A stretch of DNA of 42,923 nucleotides from Microbacteriaceae bacterium (GCA_947378555.1 CANCKM010000006.1:1-42923), one strand, 5' to 3'; positions 1 through 9,263 are shown, numbered from the stretch's first letter. Numbers and translations: made by a program. The notes: generated from the sequence alone by a model not told the origin.

Positions 1-698
1 TCGGTTCGCTGCGGCCCCTGCTTATTGCCCAGTTCGCTCAGTTGTGAGCGCTGGATGATGGTGCGCTTGCGTTTAATCGCATAGGGCTCAACCGTAGTGA
101 AGCAGCGCACCCAAGGACTGGTGACTACTCGTTTGATTGGAAAAGCCGAGAGCAACGGAACCAGTGATTGGGCCTGCTTTTTGCCGAGTGGCAAGAGTGG
201 CCGTTTTCCGTCCTCTTTATTCCAGTCTGATCGCGGTGTCGCTTTGGCATGGCGCAAGACTACGAACGGCAGAGTGTCTAGTGCGTCCTGCGCGTGAATG
301 TCGAGCAACGCCTGCAGCGGTTCGGCATCTTTCGGGTAAGTCAGAAGGGCAAATGCGTCTTGGGCTCGCACCCAGGTCACCTCTGCCACCTCCTCAGATG
401 GTTTGAACTTGGATCTTGCCACCGTCTTATCGGTGACCTTCGCTGCCCAGTAATGCACCTCTTTTGGTTCACCAGAGGTCAGCGTGTACTTCTGGATTCC
501 AAGTCGCACACCCAAACGGATCTTGAGCCCGGTCTCCTCCGCGATTTCTCGAACCGCGGTTTCTGGAAGGCACTCGCCGGGGTCTTGCTTTCCCTTGGGC
601 CAACCCCAGTCTTTATAGCGACCTCGGTAAATCATGGCAACCATTAGCTGCCCGCCAACAACTCTCCAGCACAATGCCCCGGCGGCATAAACGGTCAC
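1..698 (-). CDS. NUDIX hydrolase with C-terminal histidine phosphatase domain (MutT1-like), partial
   Basis: The C-terminus lies beyond the window edge; 232 codons are visible. The N-terminal half (residues about 1-130) is a NUDIX domain with a complete NUDIX box: GKQDPGE, then seven residues, then REIAEETGL. After a linker, LRHAKA (about residue 148) opens a histidine-phosphatase (phosphoglycerate mutase-like) domain with its catalytic RH. This two-domain order is that of mycobacterial MutT1, which hydrolyses 8-oxo-dGTP and diadenosine polyphosphates; a sanitising or Ap(n)A/polyphosphate-linked role is inferred from the family. The GTG start overlaps the ppk stop (GTGA), so translation is probably coupled to ppk. 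The exact substrate cannot be read from sequence. Confidence 0.9.
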   Translation of the reverse strand, partial: MTVYAAGALCWRVVGGQLMVAMIYRGRYKDWGWPKGKQDPGECLPETAVREIAEETGLKIRLGVRLGIQKYTLTSGEPKEVHYWAAKVTDKTVARSKFKPSEEVAEVTWVRAQDAFALLTYPKDAEPLQALLDIHAQDALDTLPFVVLRHAKATPRSDWNKEDGKRPLLPLGKKQAQSLVPLLSAFPIKRVVTSPWVRCFTTVEPYAIKRKRTIIQRSQLSELGNKQGPQRT

Positions 699-2818
699 GC
701 GGTTCTCGTGGCACGTTTGGCGTAGGTTTCCTTCATGATCTGATCTTGCACATCAGTCAGTGGCTTACCGTTGGCGTCTAATTTATGGCGAACCCATTCA
801 CCGTTGGCTTGAAGGTGCCAGGATGCAGAGGATTGGGCCATGGCCAAATCCATCGCGTGGTTTACTTCCTTGATGTGATCTGGCTGGCTGAGCCTGACCA
901 AAGCCTCAACTCTGCGGTCGAGGTTTCGGTGCATCATGTCGGCTGATCCGATGTATACCTCGGGGTCACCGCCACCATCAAAAACGAATGCTCGGCTGTG
1001 CTCGAGGTACCGACCAAGCACCGATCGCACGCGAATATTCTCGCTTAGCCCAGCAACGCCGGGGCGCAACGAACACATTCCGCGCACGATGATGTCAACT
1101 TCGACACCCGCGTTGGATGCCGCATAGAGGGCATCGATGATCTTTTCGTCAACCAAGGAGTTGACCTTGATGCGAACCCGAGCGGCAAGACCCGAACGCT
1201 TGTGCTCGATTTCCTGATTGATGCGGGCAACAAGCCCGTCTCGAACCCCGTTTGGTGAAACCAGGAGCGACTTGAAGCTTGCGGCCGGAGCGTAGCCCGA
1301 AAGCTGATTAAACAGCGTCGTTAGGTCTTCACCGACTGTCTCGCGCGCGGTAAGAAGGCCAAAGTCCTCATAAAAGCGAGCGGTTTTTGGGTTGTAGTTT
1401 CCGGTACCAATGTGACAGTAGCGCCGCAGGGTGTTACCTTCCTGGCGAATTACCAGCGAAAGTTTGCAGTGGGTCTTGAGCCCAACGATTCCATAAACGA
1501 CGTGAACACCGGCCTGCTCAAGTTTTCTGGCCCACGCGATGTTGTTTTGCTCATCGAATCGCGCCTTGATTTCAACCAGAGCCAAGACCTGCTTGCCGGC
1601 CTCGGCGGCCTGAATCAGGGCGTCAACTATTGGTGAGTCACCCGAGGTGCGGTAGAGGGTTTGCTTGATTGCCAAAACCTGAGGATCGGCGGCTGCTTGC
1701 TCGAGGAACGCCTGCACCGATGTTGTGAATGATTCGTAGGGGTGGTGTAGGAGTATTTCGCGCTTGCGCAGAGCCGAAAAAATGTCGACCTTTTCGTCTT
1801 CGCCAACCCAGAGATAACGGTTGGTGATTACTTGGTGTTTCGCAAAGTGCAGTTCCGGCCGCTTCAGGCTGGCAATCTCGGCAAGCCCAGTTAGGTCAAG
1901 CAGCGAAGGCAGGTGATAAACGTCTTCTTCCGAAATATCGAGCTCGCGAACCAAAAGCTCAAGCACCTGAGGGTTGATGTTATTGGCAACCTCTAGTCGA
2001 ACCGGTGGACCGAAGCGACGGCGAAGTAGCTCTTTTTCAAGAGCAACCAGCAAGTTTTCACCTTCATCCTCGTCAACCTCAAGATCCTCGTTGCGAGTCA
2101 CCCGGAAGGCGTGCTGTTGCTGCACCTCCATTCCCGGAAAAAGTCGACCCAACTGCTGGCCGATGATGTCTTCTAGCGGAACAAACCTCGCGTTTGTGAC
2201 ACCGCTGTTGCCCGGCACCCTAACGAAGCGCGGTAGCAGTGGCGGAACCTTTACACGAGCAAAGTGTTCCTTTTCGGTGTCGAGATTTTTTAGCACCACG
2301 GCAAGGTTTAGTGATAACCCTGAAATGTATGGGAACGGGTGTGCTGGGTCAACCGCAAGGGGAGTCAAGACGGGAAAAATTTGGTTCTGGAAGTAGGCCT
2401 CGAGCGAGGTTTTATCTTCTTCGGCTAGTTCCTTCCAGCGCACCAAGTGGATTCCACTGGTCTCAAGCGCCGGTTCTAAAACTTCACGGAACAGTCGGGC
2501 GTGGCGCCCCTGCAAGCGATGTGCTTCTTCGCTGATCTCGGTTAGTTGCTCGGTTGCCGAGAGGCCCGTTGGTGCAGTCACGGCAAGACCTGTGGCTAGC
2601 CGACGCTTTAGCCCGGCAACTCGCACCATGAAGAACTCGTCGAGGTTGGAAGCAAAGATGCTCGCAAACTGCACGCGTTCTAAAAGTGGCACGGTTTCGT
2701 CTTCGGCAAGCTCAAGCACGCGTTGGTTGAATGCCAACCAACTCATCTCTCGGTCGAGGTAGCGATCAGCTAGGAGGTTACCTTCGGGCAGGGTAATGGC
2801 CATGGTTTCTTCAGACAC
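695..2818 (-). CDS. ppk1: Polyphosphate kinase 1
   Basis: 707 residues, the usual length for PPK1, which reversibly transfers the ATP gamma-phosphate to polyphosphate. The N domain begins [14 protein letters not shown] (residues 22-35), typical of the family. The phosphorylated histidine is expected at His450 in THCKL, part of the first phospholipase-D-like motif; the second active-site histidine is His607 in [20 protein letters not shown] (469-480) is the conserved nucleotide-site stretch. I chose the GTG start because AGGAT lies about 7 nt upstream; an internal ATG five codons on is an alternative. The gene sits 44 bp after the glnR-like gene and overlaps the NUDIX gene by 4 nt, so the three probably form one operon. 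Confidence 0.97.
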   Translation of the reverse strand: MSEETMAITLPEGNLLADRYLDREMSWLAFNQRVLELAEDETVPLLERVQFASIFASNLDEFFMVRVAGLKRRLATGLAVTAPTGLSATEQLTEISEEAHRLQGRHARLFREVLEPALETSGIHLVRWKELAEEDKTSLEAYFQNQIFPVLTPLAVDPAHPFPYISGLSLNLAVVLKNLDTEKEHFARVKVPPLLPRFVRVPGNSGVTNARFVPLEDIIGQQLGRLFPGMEVQQQHAFRVTRNEDLEVDEDEGENLLVALEKELLRRRFGPPVRLEVANNINPQVLELLVRELDISEEDVYHLPSLLDLTGLAEIASLKRPELHFAKHQVITNRYLWVGEDEKVDIFSALRKREILLHHPYESFTTSVQAFLEQAAADPQVLAIKQTLYRTSGDSPIVDALIQAAEAGKQVLALVEIKARFDEQNNIAWARKLEQAGVHVVYGIVGLKTHCKLSLVIRQEGNTLRRYCHIGTGNYNPKTARFYEDFGLLTARETVGEDLTTLFNQLSGYAPAASFKSLLVSPNGVRDGLVARINQEIEHKRSGLAARVRIKVNSLVDEKIIDALYAASNAGVEVDIIVRGMCSLRPGVAGLSENIRVRSVLGRYLEHSRAFVFDGGGDPEVYIGSADMMHRNLDRRVEALVRLSQPDHIKEVNHAMDLAMAQSSASWHLQANGEWVRHKLDANGKPLTDVQDQIMKETYAKRATRTA

Positions 2819-2862
2819 TTTTATATCCTGCCACGCCTTGGTTGCCTCAAGGTTAACTTGGT

Positions 2863-3546
2863 CTAGGTTGCCGAAGCGAAAGCGTCTTGTTCGTTGTTTA
2901 GATTGAATCGGTATCCAACATTTCTCACGGTTCCAATCAGCGATTCGAGGTCGCCTAGTTTGGCTCTCAACCTTCTGATGTGCACGTCAACAGTTCTGGT
3001 TCCACCGAAATAGTCGTATCCCCACACCTCGCTGAGCAGCTGCTCTCTGGTGAAGACCCGCCCTGGGTGCTGAGCCAAAAAGCGCAGTAGTTCAAATTCT
3101 TTGTAGGTTAAATCAAGCGGGCGGCCGTGAACCTTTGCCGAATAGCTGGCTTCATCGATGACAACTCCCGAAGCGTGAATTCGGTCATCTTTCTCACCGT
3201 TGATTCCACGGTCAATTCCCAGTCGAATTCGAGCGTCAATTTCTGCTGGTCCGGCGGTTTCTAGGATTATGTCGGAGGCGCCCCATTCGCCCGAGATCGC
3301 AGCCAAGCCACCCTCTGTCACGATGAGGATCAACGGCACCGACAACCCAGTGGTATTGAGAAGTTTGGAGAGAGCCTTGGCGTTAGCTAGATCGGATCGG
3401 GCGTCCAGAAAAATCAGGTCACAGTGGGGGGCGTTAACCAGGCTGGCTGGTTCGGCACTGACCTGTCGCACTCGGTGACTGAGCAGCATCAAGGCAGGCA
3501 AAACTTCGGTTTGGTTTGCCGAAGACAAAATAAGGATTTGTGCCAT
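2863..3546 (-). CDS. glnR: GlnR-like OmpR-family response regulator
   Basis: 227 residues. The N-terminal receiver-like domain carries [32 protein letters not shown] and [13 protein letters not shown], which match the actinobacterial GlnR pattern, an atypical receiver that controls nitrogen assimilation without a dedicated kinase. The C-terminal winged helix (about 135-220) includes [38 protein letters not shown] and [11 protein letters not shown]. The open frame extends 73 codons upstream, but the ATG at 3546 starts the domain, has AAGAG upstream and a TACTAT -10 box at 3573-3578; longer starts would run into the divergent gene. It precedes ppk1 in the same direction. The symbol rests on family similarity only. 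Confidence 0.85.
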   Translation of the reverse strand: MAQILILSSANQTEVLPALMLLSHRVRQVSAEPASLVNAPHCDLIFLDARSDLANAKALSKLLNTTGLSVPLILIVTEGGLAAISGEWGASDIILETAGPAEIDARIRLGIDRGINGEKDDRIHASGVVIDEASYSAKVHGRPLDLTYKEFELLRFLAQHPGRVFTREQLLSEVWGYDYFGGTRTVDVHIRRLRAKLGDLESLIGTVRNVGYRFNLNNEQDAFASAT

Positions 3547-3572
3547 TTTGCTCTTTTCAAATGGATACTTCA

Positions 3573-3578
3573 ATAGTA
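3573..3578 (-). promoter_or_regulatory. Probable -10 box for glnR-ppk1 operon
   Basis: On the minus strand the hexamer reads TACTAT and lies 26 nt before the glnR ATG, leaving room for a short leader with AAGAG. No clear -35 hexamer is visible. Confidence 0.4.
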
Positions 3579-3615
3579 GCGCCATGGCGGGCGCGGATTG
3601 GGGCATGATTGAGGG

Positions 3616-3873
3616 GTGAAGACTCGCTGGATCATGATTGTGGCTATTTGGGTGGCCGTCATTGTTTGCGCCTTTTTGGCGGTTGAACTGCAACCCAAGG
3701 AGGAAGCGCTTGCCTCTTTCGGGGCTATTTTGGCCGCCTCGGTCGCTACCGTTTCGGTGGTTCACCTGATTCGAGCCAGCTCACAGGGATTCGTTCGCGA
3801 ACTCATTTATGTGTCGGGTGGCAGCTACCTCTTTTTGGCGCTGCTTAGTGGCTACCTGCTATTGAAAGGCTAG
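3616..3873 (+). CDS. Small membrane protein, two or three TM helices, unknown function
   Basis: 85 residues, function not recognised. Hydrophobic helices are visible at about residues 6-24 ([18 protein letters not shown]), 33-52 ([20 protein letters not shown]) and 65-83 ([19 protein letters not shown]), so an integral membrane location is likely. The GTG at 3616 is the outermost plausible start, but it has no well-spaced Shine-Dalgarno; the ATG at 3634 is possible. It is divergent from glnR and followed within 10 bp by another tiny membrane protein and the nitrobindin-like gene, so these may be co-transcribed. Confidence 0.65.
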   Translation: MKTRWIMIVAIWVAVIVCAFLAVELQPKEEALASFGAILAASVATVSVVHLIRASSQGFVRELIYVSGGSYLFLALLSGYLLLKG

Positions 3874-3876
3874 ACT
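3871..3876 (+). promoter_or_regulatory. Leaderless -10 box TAGACT for the 35-codon gene
   Basis: TAGACT lies exactly 6 nt before the ATG at 3883, the spacing at which transcription would begin on the start codon. The first three bases are also the stop codon of the upstream gene. Confidence 0.5.
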
Positions 3877-3882
3877 CGAAGC

Positions 3883-3990
3883 ATGCTTTCGTTTGAGATT
3901 TTCTTTACTGGACTTCTGGTTCTTGCCTTCGTAGCAATCGGGGCAATCTCTATTTTGGTGCTATACAAACTTTTCAAGGGCCAGAAATAG
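3883..3990 (+). CDS. 35-residue single-pass membrane peptide
   Basis: This short ORF encodes MLSFEIFFTGLLVLAFVAIG followed by AISILVLYKLFKGQK: one hydrophobic helix with a short basic C-terminal tail (KLFKGQK), the N-out/C-in type expected from the positive-inside rule. Support for a real gene is a leaderless-type -10 box 6 nt upstream, tight packing (10 bp after one gene, its stop directly adjoining the next start), and an AAGGG inside its end that can serve as ribosome binding site for the nitrobindin-like gene. The function is unknown; conservation in relatives would settle it. Confidence 0.6.
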   Translation: MLSFEIFFTGLLVLAFVAIGAISILVLYKLFKGQK

Positions 3991-4635
3991 TTGTTCGTTC
4001 TGCCCGATGACCTGCCGCTCGAGCTGACGCCTTTTGCGTTTTTGGTTGGCACCTGGGAGGGCTCGGGAGTAATCAGCGAACGTTTTCGCGATGACCCGGC
4101 TAGCGACCAAGAGTCGGTAAGCCACGAGTTTGTGCAGCGAATTGAGTTTGCCCACAATGGTCAGAACTACCTGTCATATCAGTCGACGGCCAAAATTCTT
4201 GATGACCCGGGCCTCATTCTTCCAAGCGAAATCGGATTTTGGCGCTTGGATCGACCAGTTGAACTAGCCGATGCCGGCCCTGGACTGCTTCCGGGGCGAG
4301 GCGAGAGCAAATTAAAGACCCACGACGACTTAGAACAGTTTAGAAATGAACGGGGCGGCTTCAATATCAGCGCCTCTATTTTGCATCCAACCGGAATTTC
4401 AGAACATTACGTTGGCCAAATCAAAGGCGCAAGAGTTGATTTGCAAACCCAACAGGGTTTGGTGCCAGCCGCTATCGCCGATGAACTCAGCCCGATGAAG
4501 CCATACGGCTATGCCGAACGCATGTATGGTTCGGTCGAAAGCGCTTTGCTCTGGGTTTGGGAGGTTCGGGAGTTTGGAAAACCAGACGCACCCCTCGTGC
4601 CACTAGCCTCAGCCCGCCTCGAACGAATTGCCTAA
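3991..4635 (+). CDS. Nitrobindin / FABP-like heme-binding beta-barrel protein
   Basis: 214 residues. FAFLVGTWEGSG (residues 12-23) is the signature opening strand of the nitrobindin family (older name DUF1794/THAP4-like), followed by repeated beta-strand stretches such as IGFWRLDRP and ISEHYVGQI and a closing AERMYGSVESALLWVWEV. Bacterial nitrobindins bind ferric heme and isomerise peroxynitrite to nitrate; this role is inferred from the family. The probable heme ligand histidine cannot be fixed without alignment. The frame opens with TTG directly after the preceding TAG; AAGGG lies 14 nt upstream, and no better in-frame start exists before the domain. It is followed 3 bp later by the YgfZ-type gene. 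Confidence 0.85.
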   Translation: MFVLPDDLPLELTPFAFLVGTWEGSGVISERFRDDPASDQESVSHEFVQRIEFAHNGQNYLSYQSTAKILDDPGLILPSEIGFWRLDRPVELADAGPGLLPGRGESKLKTHDDLEQFRNERGGFNISASILHPTGISEHYVGQIKGARVDLQTQQGLVPAAIADELSPMKPYGYAERMYGSVESALLWVWEVREFGKPDAPLVPLASARLERIA

Positions 4636-4638
4636 AAA

Positions 4639-5685
4639 ATGAAGCCCAAAGATCACTTCGGCAACCCAATGATTGAGCAACGCAAACTGGCTAACGGGCA
4701 GGCCGCGGTTCTTCTTCCAGAACGCGGCATCATTTCGGTGGGCGGCCCGGACCGCTTGGAATGGCTGCACTCGATGCTCAGCCAAAACCTGCGCTCGATG
4801 GCCGTTGGCGAAAGTGCCGAGGCATTGCTTCTTGACCCCCAAGGGCATATCGAACGTGTCGTTCACTTGATCGACGATGGTGAACAAACTTGGCTTTGGT
4901 TTGAGGGGGAGTCGGAGAATTTCACCGACTGGCTCGACATGATGATATTTCGCCGCAAGGTGACCGTGCAAAATCGGTCTGCTGATTTTGCGGTGGTTGG
5001 TAAAGTCACCGATGGTGTTCCGCAGGCCTTCGAATCCAATGGTGTTGCGCTGACCTGGCAAGACCCGTGGCCAAGGTTGGCGCCTGGCGGCTTCCATTAC
5101 GCCAAGGGCGCACCGCCGCGCTGGAGCTGGACAGAGAGCCTGGTTGCGTTCGAACGAACCCCGGAAGTTTTTGAAGCATTCGAACCGGCCGGAACCATGG
5201 CCTATGACGCCTTGCGAATCGCAGCGCATCGACCGCAGCAAAGCACCGAGGTTGATGACAAGGCGTTGCCTCACGAGTTTGATTGGCTCACCACAGCCGT
5301 GCACCTGTCGAAAGGCTGCTATCGAGGTCAAGAAACCGTAGCCAAGGTCCATAACCTTGGGCACCCACCAAGGCGACTTATTTTCATGCACCTCGATGGC
5401 TCGGGTCACGACATTCCAGATCGCGGCGACGAAATTTTCGTTGTGGCCACCGATGGAACCTTGGAGCCGACCTCACGTGGAAAAGTCACCTCGGTGCAAC
5501 AGCACTTTGAGATGGGCCCGATTGCCCTCGGCTTGGTCTCGCGCTCGGTGCCGGAAACGGCCTCACTCATGGTCAGAACCAGATTTGGCGATGTAAATGC
5601 TAACCAAGAGGTGATTGTTCCGGCCGATGCTGGCAAAGCCGGCAACATCAAGCAAAAGAAACTCCTGATGGGTGGCGGCCACTAG
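4639..5685 (+). CDS. ygfZ: YgfZ/GcvT-domain folate-binding protein
   Basis: 348 residues. The family signature KGCYRGQET appears at about residue 230, preceded by PHEFDWL, as in YgfZ, the tetrahydrofolate-dependent protein that assists assembly or repair of certain iron-sulfur enzymes. The N-terminal half is GcvT-like (GGPDRLEWLHSMLSQNL, about 35-51) and the C-terminal barrel includes GKVTSV and IALGLVSR. The ATG follows the nitrobindin-like stop by 3 nt without a clear Shine-Dalgarno, so reading may be coupled. Its stop TAG shares one base with the GTG of the FUSC-like gene. Confidence 0.93.
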   Translation: MKPKDHFGNPMIEQRKLANGQAAVLLPERGIISVGGPDRLEWLHSMLSQNLRSMAVGESAEALLLDPQGHIERVVHLIDDGEQTWLWFEGESENFTDWLDMMIFRRKVTVQNRSADFAVVGKVTDGVPQAFESNGVALTWQDPWPRLAPGGFHYAKGAPPRWSWTESLVAFERTPEVFEAFEPAGTMAYDALRIAAHRPQQSTEVDDKALPHEFDWLTTAVHLSKGCYRGQETVAKVHNLGHPPRRLIFMHLDGSGHDIPDRGDEIFVVATDGTLEPTSRGKVTSVQQHFEMGPIALGLVSRSVPETASLMVRTRFGDVNANQEVIVPADAGKAGNIKQKKLLMGGGH

Positions 5686-6782
5686 TGGCAAGAAAGATCT
5701 CGAAGCGTTTTCTGCCTCGAGTTCACTGGAACCTCCCCGATGCCTCACTCCGGCTGTTCGAGTCACTGGCTCCGATTTTGCAAATAACTTTCGCTGCCAC
5801 CGGCGCCTATCTATTTGCCTATTACGTCTTGAATCATCACGTTCCAATGTTGGCCGTCACGGTGACAATAACCAGCCTCGGTTTCAGCCGCGATGCCAGA
5901 CCGCGCCGAATCGTTGAGACCGCGACCGGCATGGTCACCGGAATCGCACTGAGCGAGGTGCTGCTAAACACCATCGGCCAGGGCGTTTGGCAGTTGGGCC
6001 TGGTGCTGTTGATTTGTTTGAGCGTCGCAAGATTTCTAAGCGGAAGTGCCGCTTTTGCGCTCGCCGCGGGAATCCAATCCATGTTGGTAATCATCGTTCC
6101 AGCACCGGCCGGGGGAGTCTTCACCAGATCGATTGACGGTTTGATTGGGGGTTTCACGGCTATTTTGGTCACCGCCTTGATTCCGCGTGACCCTCGCGGT
6201 TTGGCAAAATTTGATGCCAACAAGCTTTTTGGGGTTTTTCTCGGTTCGCTCGATGATTTGGCTCTCGCGCTAAAAAATGCGGATGTCAAAGCCGCCGATG
6301 CCACGCTCGGTCAGGTTCGCAAAACTCAACCGTTGGTTGACAACTGGCGGTTGTCTCTCGATTCGGCCATAGCGATTTCAAAGATCTCGCCATTCCTCAG
6401 AAAGTATCGTGACGAGTTAGCAGGTCAGCTTCGTTTGCTGCGAGGAATGGATTTGGCCACTAGAAACCTGAGGGTTCTCGTGCGGCGGGTTTACTTTTTG
6501 ATGCGGGACGGGCAACGGCGACCCTACTTAGAAGATCTGATCCAACAGATTTCGCAGGCAACTCGGGTGCTATCTGAAGGGCTGGAGAACCCGGATCGGC
6601 TGCTGGAGGCCGAAGAACTTTTCGTTGGAATCATTCACCAACTAGACCCAAAACTGTTTGCAATCGCCGACCAAATCAGCGAGGCCAGCGTCATTTTGTT
6701 GATGCGTCCGCTGCTAGTTGACCTGCTTTGTGCCAGCGGCTTGAGCGTTGAGGATGCCCGCGCCGAACTGCCAAAGGTCTAG
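5685..6782 (+). CDS. FUSC-family (aromatic acid exporter-like) membrane protein
   Basis: 365 residues. Residues 25-165 contain about six hydrophobic helices, including LAPILQITFAATGAYLFAYY, MLAVTVTITSLGF and AFALAAGIQSMLVIIV, with the DARPRRIVETATGMVTGIAL stretch typical of FUSC/ArAE N-terminal domains. The remaining 200 residues are soluble and helical, as in that family. Family members export aromatic acids or act in envelope stress; the substrate here is unknown. The GTG start overlaps the preceding stop by one base. Its stop overlaps the convergent methyltransferase stop by 4 nt. Confidence 0.8.
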   Translation: MARKISKRFLPRVHWNLPDASLRLFESLAPILQITFAATGAYLFAYYVLNHHVPMLAVTVTITSLGFSRDARPRRIVETATGMVTGIALSEVLLNTIGQGVWQLGLVLLICLSVARFLSGSAAFALAAGIQSMLVIIVPAPAGGVFTRSIDGLIGGFTAILVTALIPRDPRGLAKFDANKLFGVFLGSLDDLALALKNADVKAADATLGQVRKTQPLVDNWRLSLDSAIAISKISPFLRKYRDELAGQLRLLRGMDLATRNLRVLVRRVYFLMRDGQRRPYLEDLIQQISQATRVLSEGLENPDRLLEAEELFVGIIHQLDPKLFAIADQISEASVILLMRPLLVDLLCASGLSVEDARAELPKV

Positions 6783-7573
6783 GGCTTCACCGCGGACCAC
6801 TCAACGGTGATTTCGCCGAGCCGCCAACGTTTGCGGTTTGCAACGATCGGCCAACCGCCCGCAACCATTGTTTCGCAGGTGGCAATCCAACGCTGAACCG
6901 ATCCAAAGTCGCTCATCGGGCTTGCCTTTTTCCAGGCAGAATCCAGAGCGTTCAAATAACGATGGATAGCCTCGCCCGGCAGATTGCGGTGAATCAACGC
7001 TTTTGGCAGCCTTTCGGCGACCTTGCTTGGTAAATCTAGACCGTTGAGCCGAAGCGAGATCGTGAAGCTGAGCGGCTCGTTGGAATCCAGAGTGACCCAA
7101 CTGGCGATTCGACCGATTTCGTCACAGGTGCCTTCGACTAGAAGACCCGTTGGGCTGAGTCTGGACTGCATCAGCTTCCAAGCGGCAGCTACCTCGGCTT
7201 CGGAGTATTGACGCAGCACATTGAAGGCTCGAATCAGGTCAACTTTTGCAGCCTTGTCGAAACCGGCCGGCATTGGAACCTCGAATCCGCCGAGTGCAAA
7301 ATGCAGTTTTGAATGGGCGACCGCCAGGCCTCGTTCGACTCTTTCGCGGTCGATTTCAATGCCGATGACTTGGCATTCGGGATTGGTTTTGCTAACTCGT
7401 TGCAGCAGTTCGACCGCGGTGATTGGGCTTGCTCCAAAGCCGAGGTCAACGAGTATCGGTCTCTTAATCGAGCGCAGCAGCGGCAGTGCGGCGATGAATC
7501 GGTCCACTCGGCGCAGCCGGTTCGGATTGGTCGTTCCTCGGGTCACGGTTCCGACCGGTTTTTTGATAGCCAC
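6779..7573 (-). CDS. SAM-dependent class I methyltransferase, substrate unknown
   Basis: 264 residues. The SAM-binding motif I is [17 protein letters not shown] (about residues 40-56); the acidic end of strand 2 is [11 protein letters not shown] (about 69-79); [14 protein letters not shown] (about 110-123) is a plausible motif IV region. This marks a Rossmann-fold methyltransferase but gives no substrate. The GTG at 7573 has no Shine-Dalgarno but sits 6 nt after TAATTT, a leaderless -10 pattern. It is divergent from gpmA (72 bp between starts) and convergent with the FUSC gene. Confidence 0.82.
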   Translation of the reverse strand: MAIKKPVGTVTRGTTNPNRLRRVDRFIAALPLLRSIKRPILVDLGFGASPITAVELLQRVSKTNPECQVIGIEIDRERVERGLAVAHSKLHFALGGFEVPMPAGFDKAAKVDLIRAFNVLRQYSEAEVAAAWKLMQSRLSPTGLLVEGTCDEIGRIASWVTLDSNEPLSFTISLRLNGLDLPSKVAERLPKALIHRNLPGEAIHRYLNALDSAWKKASPMSDFGSVQRWIATCETMVAGGWPIVANRKRWRLGEITVEWSAVKP

Positions 7574-7579
7574 AGTTAT

Positions 7580-7585
7580 AAATTA
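7580..7585 (-). promoter_or_regulatory. Leaderless -10 box TAATTT for the methyltransferase
   Basis: On the minus strand TAATTT ends 6 nt before the GTG start at 7573; no ribosome binding site is present, which fits a transcript starting at the start codon. Confidence 0.45.
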
Positions 7586-7632
7586 GCCGTTGCCGTGGCG
7601 TTCAGTTTGCCTAGCTGTTGCGGCCGGCTCGG

Positions 7633-7638
7633 TAAACT
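7633..7638 (+). promoter_or_regulatory. Leaderless -10 box TAAACT for gpmA
   Basis: TAAACT lies 7 nt upstream of the gpmA ATG and there is no Shine-Dalgarno, suggesting a leaderless transcript. Confidence 0.5.
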
Positions 7639-7645
7639 AGAACGC

Positions 7646-8401
7646 ATGACCGCTAAATACACACTCATTTTGTTGCGCCACGGCAACTCTGTCTGGAACC
7701 AAGCCAATCTTTTTACCGGATGGGTTGACGTTGATTTGAGCGACCTGGGCCGAACCGAGGCGCATCGCGCTGGCGAGTTGCTTGCCGAAAGCGGACTGAA
7801 GGCAGACTTGCTTTACACCTCACGTTTGAAGCGGGCAATCAACACCGCTCACATCGCCCTAAACGCAGCCGACCGCAGTTGGATTGACGTTAAGCGCGAC
7901 TGGCGTTTGAACGAACGTCACTACGGTGCGCTTCAGGGCAAAGACAAGGCTCAAACTCTTGCCGAGTACGGACCGGAGCTTTTTCAAACCTGGCGCCGCA
8001 GCTTTGATGTTCCACCACCGCCGATTGATGACAACGACCAGTACTCTCAGGCTCATGACGAGCGCTACGCCGGTCTTGGCGATGCTCTGCCTAGGACCGA
8101 GTGTCTCAAAGATGTTTTGGTTCGCATGATGCCGCTTTGGAACGATGAGATTAGGGCAGACCTAGAAAGCGGCAAAACCGTTTTGGTCACCGCTCACGGA
8201 AACTCGCTTCGCGCATTGGTGAAGCATCTTGACGGAATCTCAGACGAGGACATCGCCGAGCTCAACATTCCAACCGGCATTCCGTTGGTTTACCGTCTCG
8301 ACGAAAACTTCAAGCCATTGGTTGCCGGTGGCGAATACCTTGACCCAGCTGCTGCTGCCGCCGGAGCCGCAGCTGTTGCCGCTCAGGGTGAAAAGAAATA
8401 G
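7646..8401 (+). CDS. gpmA: 2,3-bisphosphoglycerate-dependent phosphoglycerate mutase
   Basis: 251 residues, the normal length for dPGM, which interconverts 3- and 2-phosphoglycerate in glycolysis. [10 protein letters not shown] (residues 8-17) holds the phosphorylated histidine; [25 protein letters not shown] and [18 protein letters not shown] (second catalytic histidine) follow in the family order. The frame is open far upstream, but the ATG at 7646 begins the domain and is preceded by a leaderless-type -10 box. The C-terminus ends in an alanine-rich tail ([19 protein letters not shown]). A strong bidirectional terminator follows. In mycobacteria gpm1 also neighbours senX3-regX3, so the synteny supports the call. 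Confidence 0.97.
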   Translation: MTAKYTLILLRHGNSVWNQANLFTGWVDVDLSDLGRTEAHRAGELLAESGLKADLLYTSRLKRAINTAHIALNAADRSWIDVKRDWRLNERHYGALQGKDKAQTLAEYGPELFQTWRRSFDVPPPPIDDNDQYSQAHDERYAGLGDALPRTECLKDVLVRMMPLWNDEIRADLESGKTVLVTAHGNSLRALVKHLDGISDEDIAELNIPTGIPLVYRLDENFKPLVAGGEYLDPAAAAAGAAAVAAQGEKK

Positions 8402-8410
8402 TTAGAGCTT

Positions 8411-8448
8411 AAAAAAAGAGGTCTGACCGATGGTCAGACCTCTTTTTA
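8411..8448. terminator. Bidirectional intrinsic terminator between gpmA and phoU
   Basis: A 16-bp perfect stem (8413-8428 with 8432-8447) including GAGGTCTGACC/GGTCAGACCTC with a 3-nt loop is flanked by A-runs on one side and T-runs on the other, so it can terminate transcription of both convergent genes. Confidence 0.93.
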
Positions 8449-8454
8449 TTGAAT

Positions 8455-9111
8455 CTAAACCTCTTCGGTCTCGTGCCAAGCGCCGGTGGTTAGGTAGGAA
8501 ACCTTGCTTGAAATATCGACCACGTGGTCGGCAAAACGCTCGTGGTAGCGACTGGCTAGTGTCACGTCAACGGTAAACATTGCGTTTTCTTTCCAGTCAT
8601 CGCCAAGCACAACGTCGAACACCTGACGGTGAAGCTCGTCAACTCGGGCGTCCTCTGCCTGAATCTTGCGGGCAAAGTCGACGTCGGTGTTTTTCAGCAG
8701 CTGAGCTACCTTATTGGCCAACTCAATGTCGAGTGCGCCCATTTCTTCGAAGGTCTTGCGCAGTGACTCTGGAACGGCCGAGCCTGGAAAGCGGTAGCGG
8801 GCAATGGTTGCGATGTGGCTGGCCAACGCGCCCATTCGCTCGAGCGATGCGCTCATGCGAAGTGCCGAAACTAGGATTCGCAAATCGCGGGCAACCGGTG
8901 ACTGGCGAGCCAAGATGCGAATCACCAGTTCGTCGAGGGCAAGTGCCTTGTTTTCGTTGGCCTCGGCCAAGGCGATTGCTTCGTCGGCGGTGGCAACGTC
9001 AGACTTTAGAAATGCGGTCGACGCCTTTGTCATGATGGTGGCAACCGACTCGGCGATTTCAACCAGGCGATCTTGAACCTCGTGCAGCTCGTTTTGAAAA
9101 ACCTCGCGCAT
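8455..9111 (-). CDS. phoU: Phosphate signalling regulator PhoU
   Basis: 218 residues in two three-helix PhoU repeats: ARDLRILVSALRMSASLERMGALA closes the first, and YHERFADHVVDISSKVSYLTTG closes the second, with the acidic/His metal-cluster stretches typical of PhoU (ERMGALASH, ERFADHVVD). PhoU damps phosphate-starvation signalling through the Pst transporter and, in actinobacteria, SenX3. The open frame has an earlier ATG at 9132, but the ATG at 9111 starts the conserved MREVFQ and has GAGAGG 8 nt upstream, so I used it. It is divergent from senX3; no pst genes are in this window. Confidence 0.93.
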   Translation of the reverse strand: MREVFQNELHEVQDRLVEIAESVATIMTKASTAFLKSDVATADEAIALAEANENKALALDELVIRILARQSPVARDLRILVSALRMSASLERMGALASHIATIARYRFPGSAVPESLRKTFEEMGALDIELANKVAQLLKNTDVDFARKIQAEDARVDELHRQVFDVVLGDDWKENAMFTVDVTLASRYHERFADHVVDISSKVSYLTTGAWHETEEV

Positions 9112-9250
9112 TGTGTGTCGCCTCTCGCTCATAAACTCTTACCTCGAACCTTCGCACCCCAAGGTGAACAACAAGAAAATACTGCCAAAACTAGAGGCGA
9201 ATTGCTCTGATCTTGACCATTTTCTTTATCCCTATCAAGTTACCATCACC

Positions 9251-9256
9251 TATCGT
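9251..9256 (+). promoter_or_regulatory. Leaderless -10 box TATCGT for senX3-regX3
   Basis: TATCGT followed by TAACCTT (7 nt) precedes the GTG at 9264. The same string TATCGTTAAC precedes the GlpR-like gene at 41897. GTTACC (9238-9243) and GTTAACC (9255-9261) flank the box and could be part of a RegX3-type site, but this is not a clear Pho box. Confidence 0.45.
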
Positions 9257-9263
9257 TAACCTT

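Noticed and set aside
97-647. Three overlapping plus-strand open frames
   Set aside because: They are antisense to the NUDIX/histidine-phosphatase gene, whose motifs are clear, and they have no recognisable domains.
3547-3765. 73-residue N-terminal extension of the glnR-like protein
   Set aside because: It is not part of the receiver domain, overlaps the divergent gene and includes the probable promoter.
9112-9132. Upstream ATG at 9132 as phoU start
   Set aside because: It adds seven residues not typical of the family and its codons contain the GAGAGG ribosome binding site used by the ATG at 9111.
9213-9263. TTG at 9213 as senX3 start
   Set aside because: The extra codons cover the -10 box TATCGT, and no ribosome binding site precedes the TTG.
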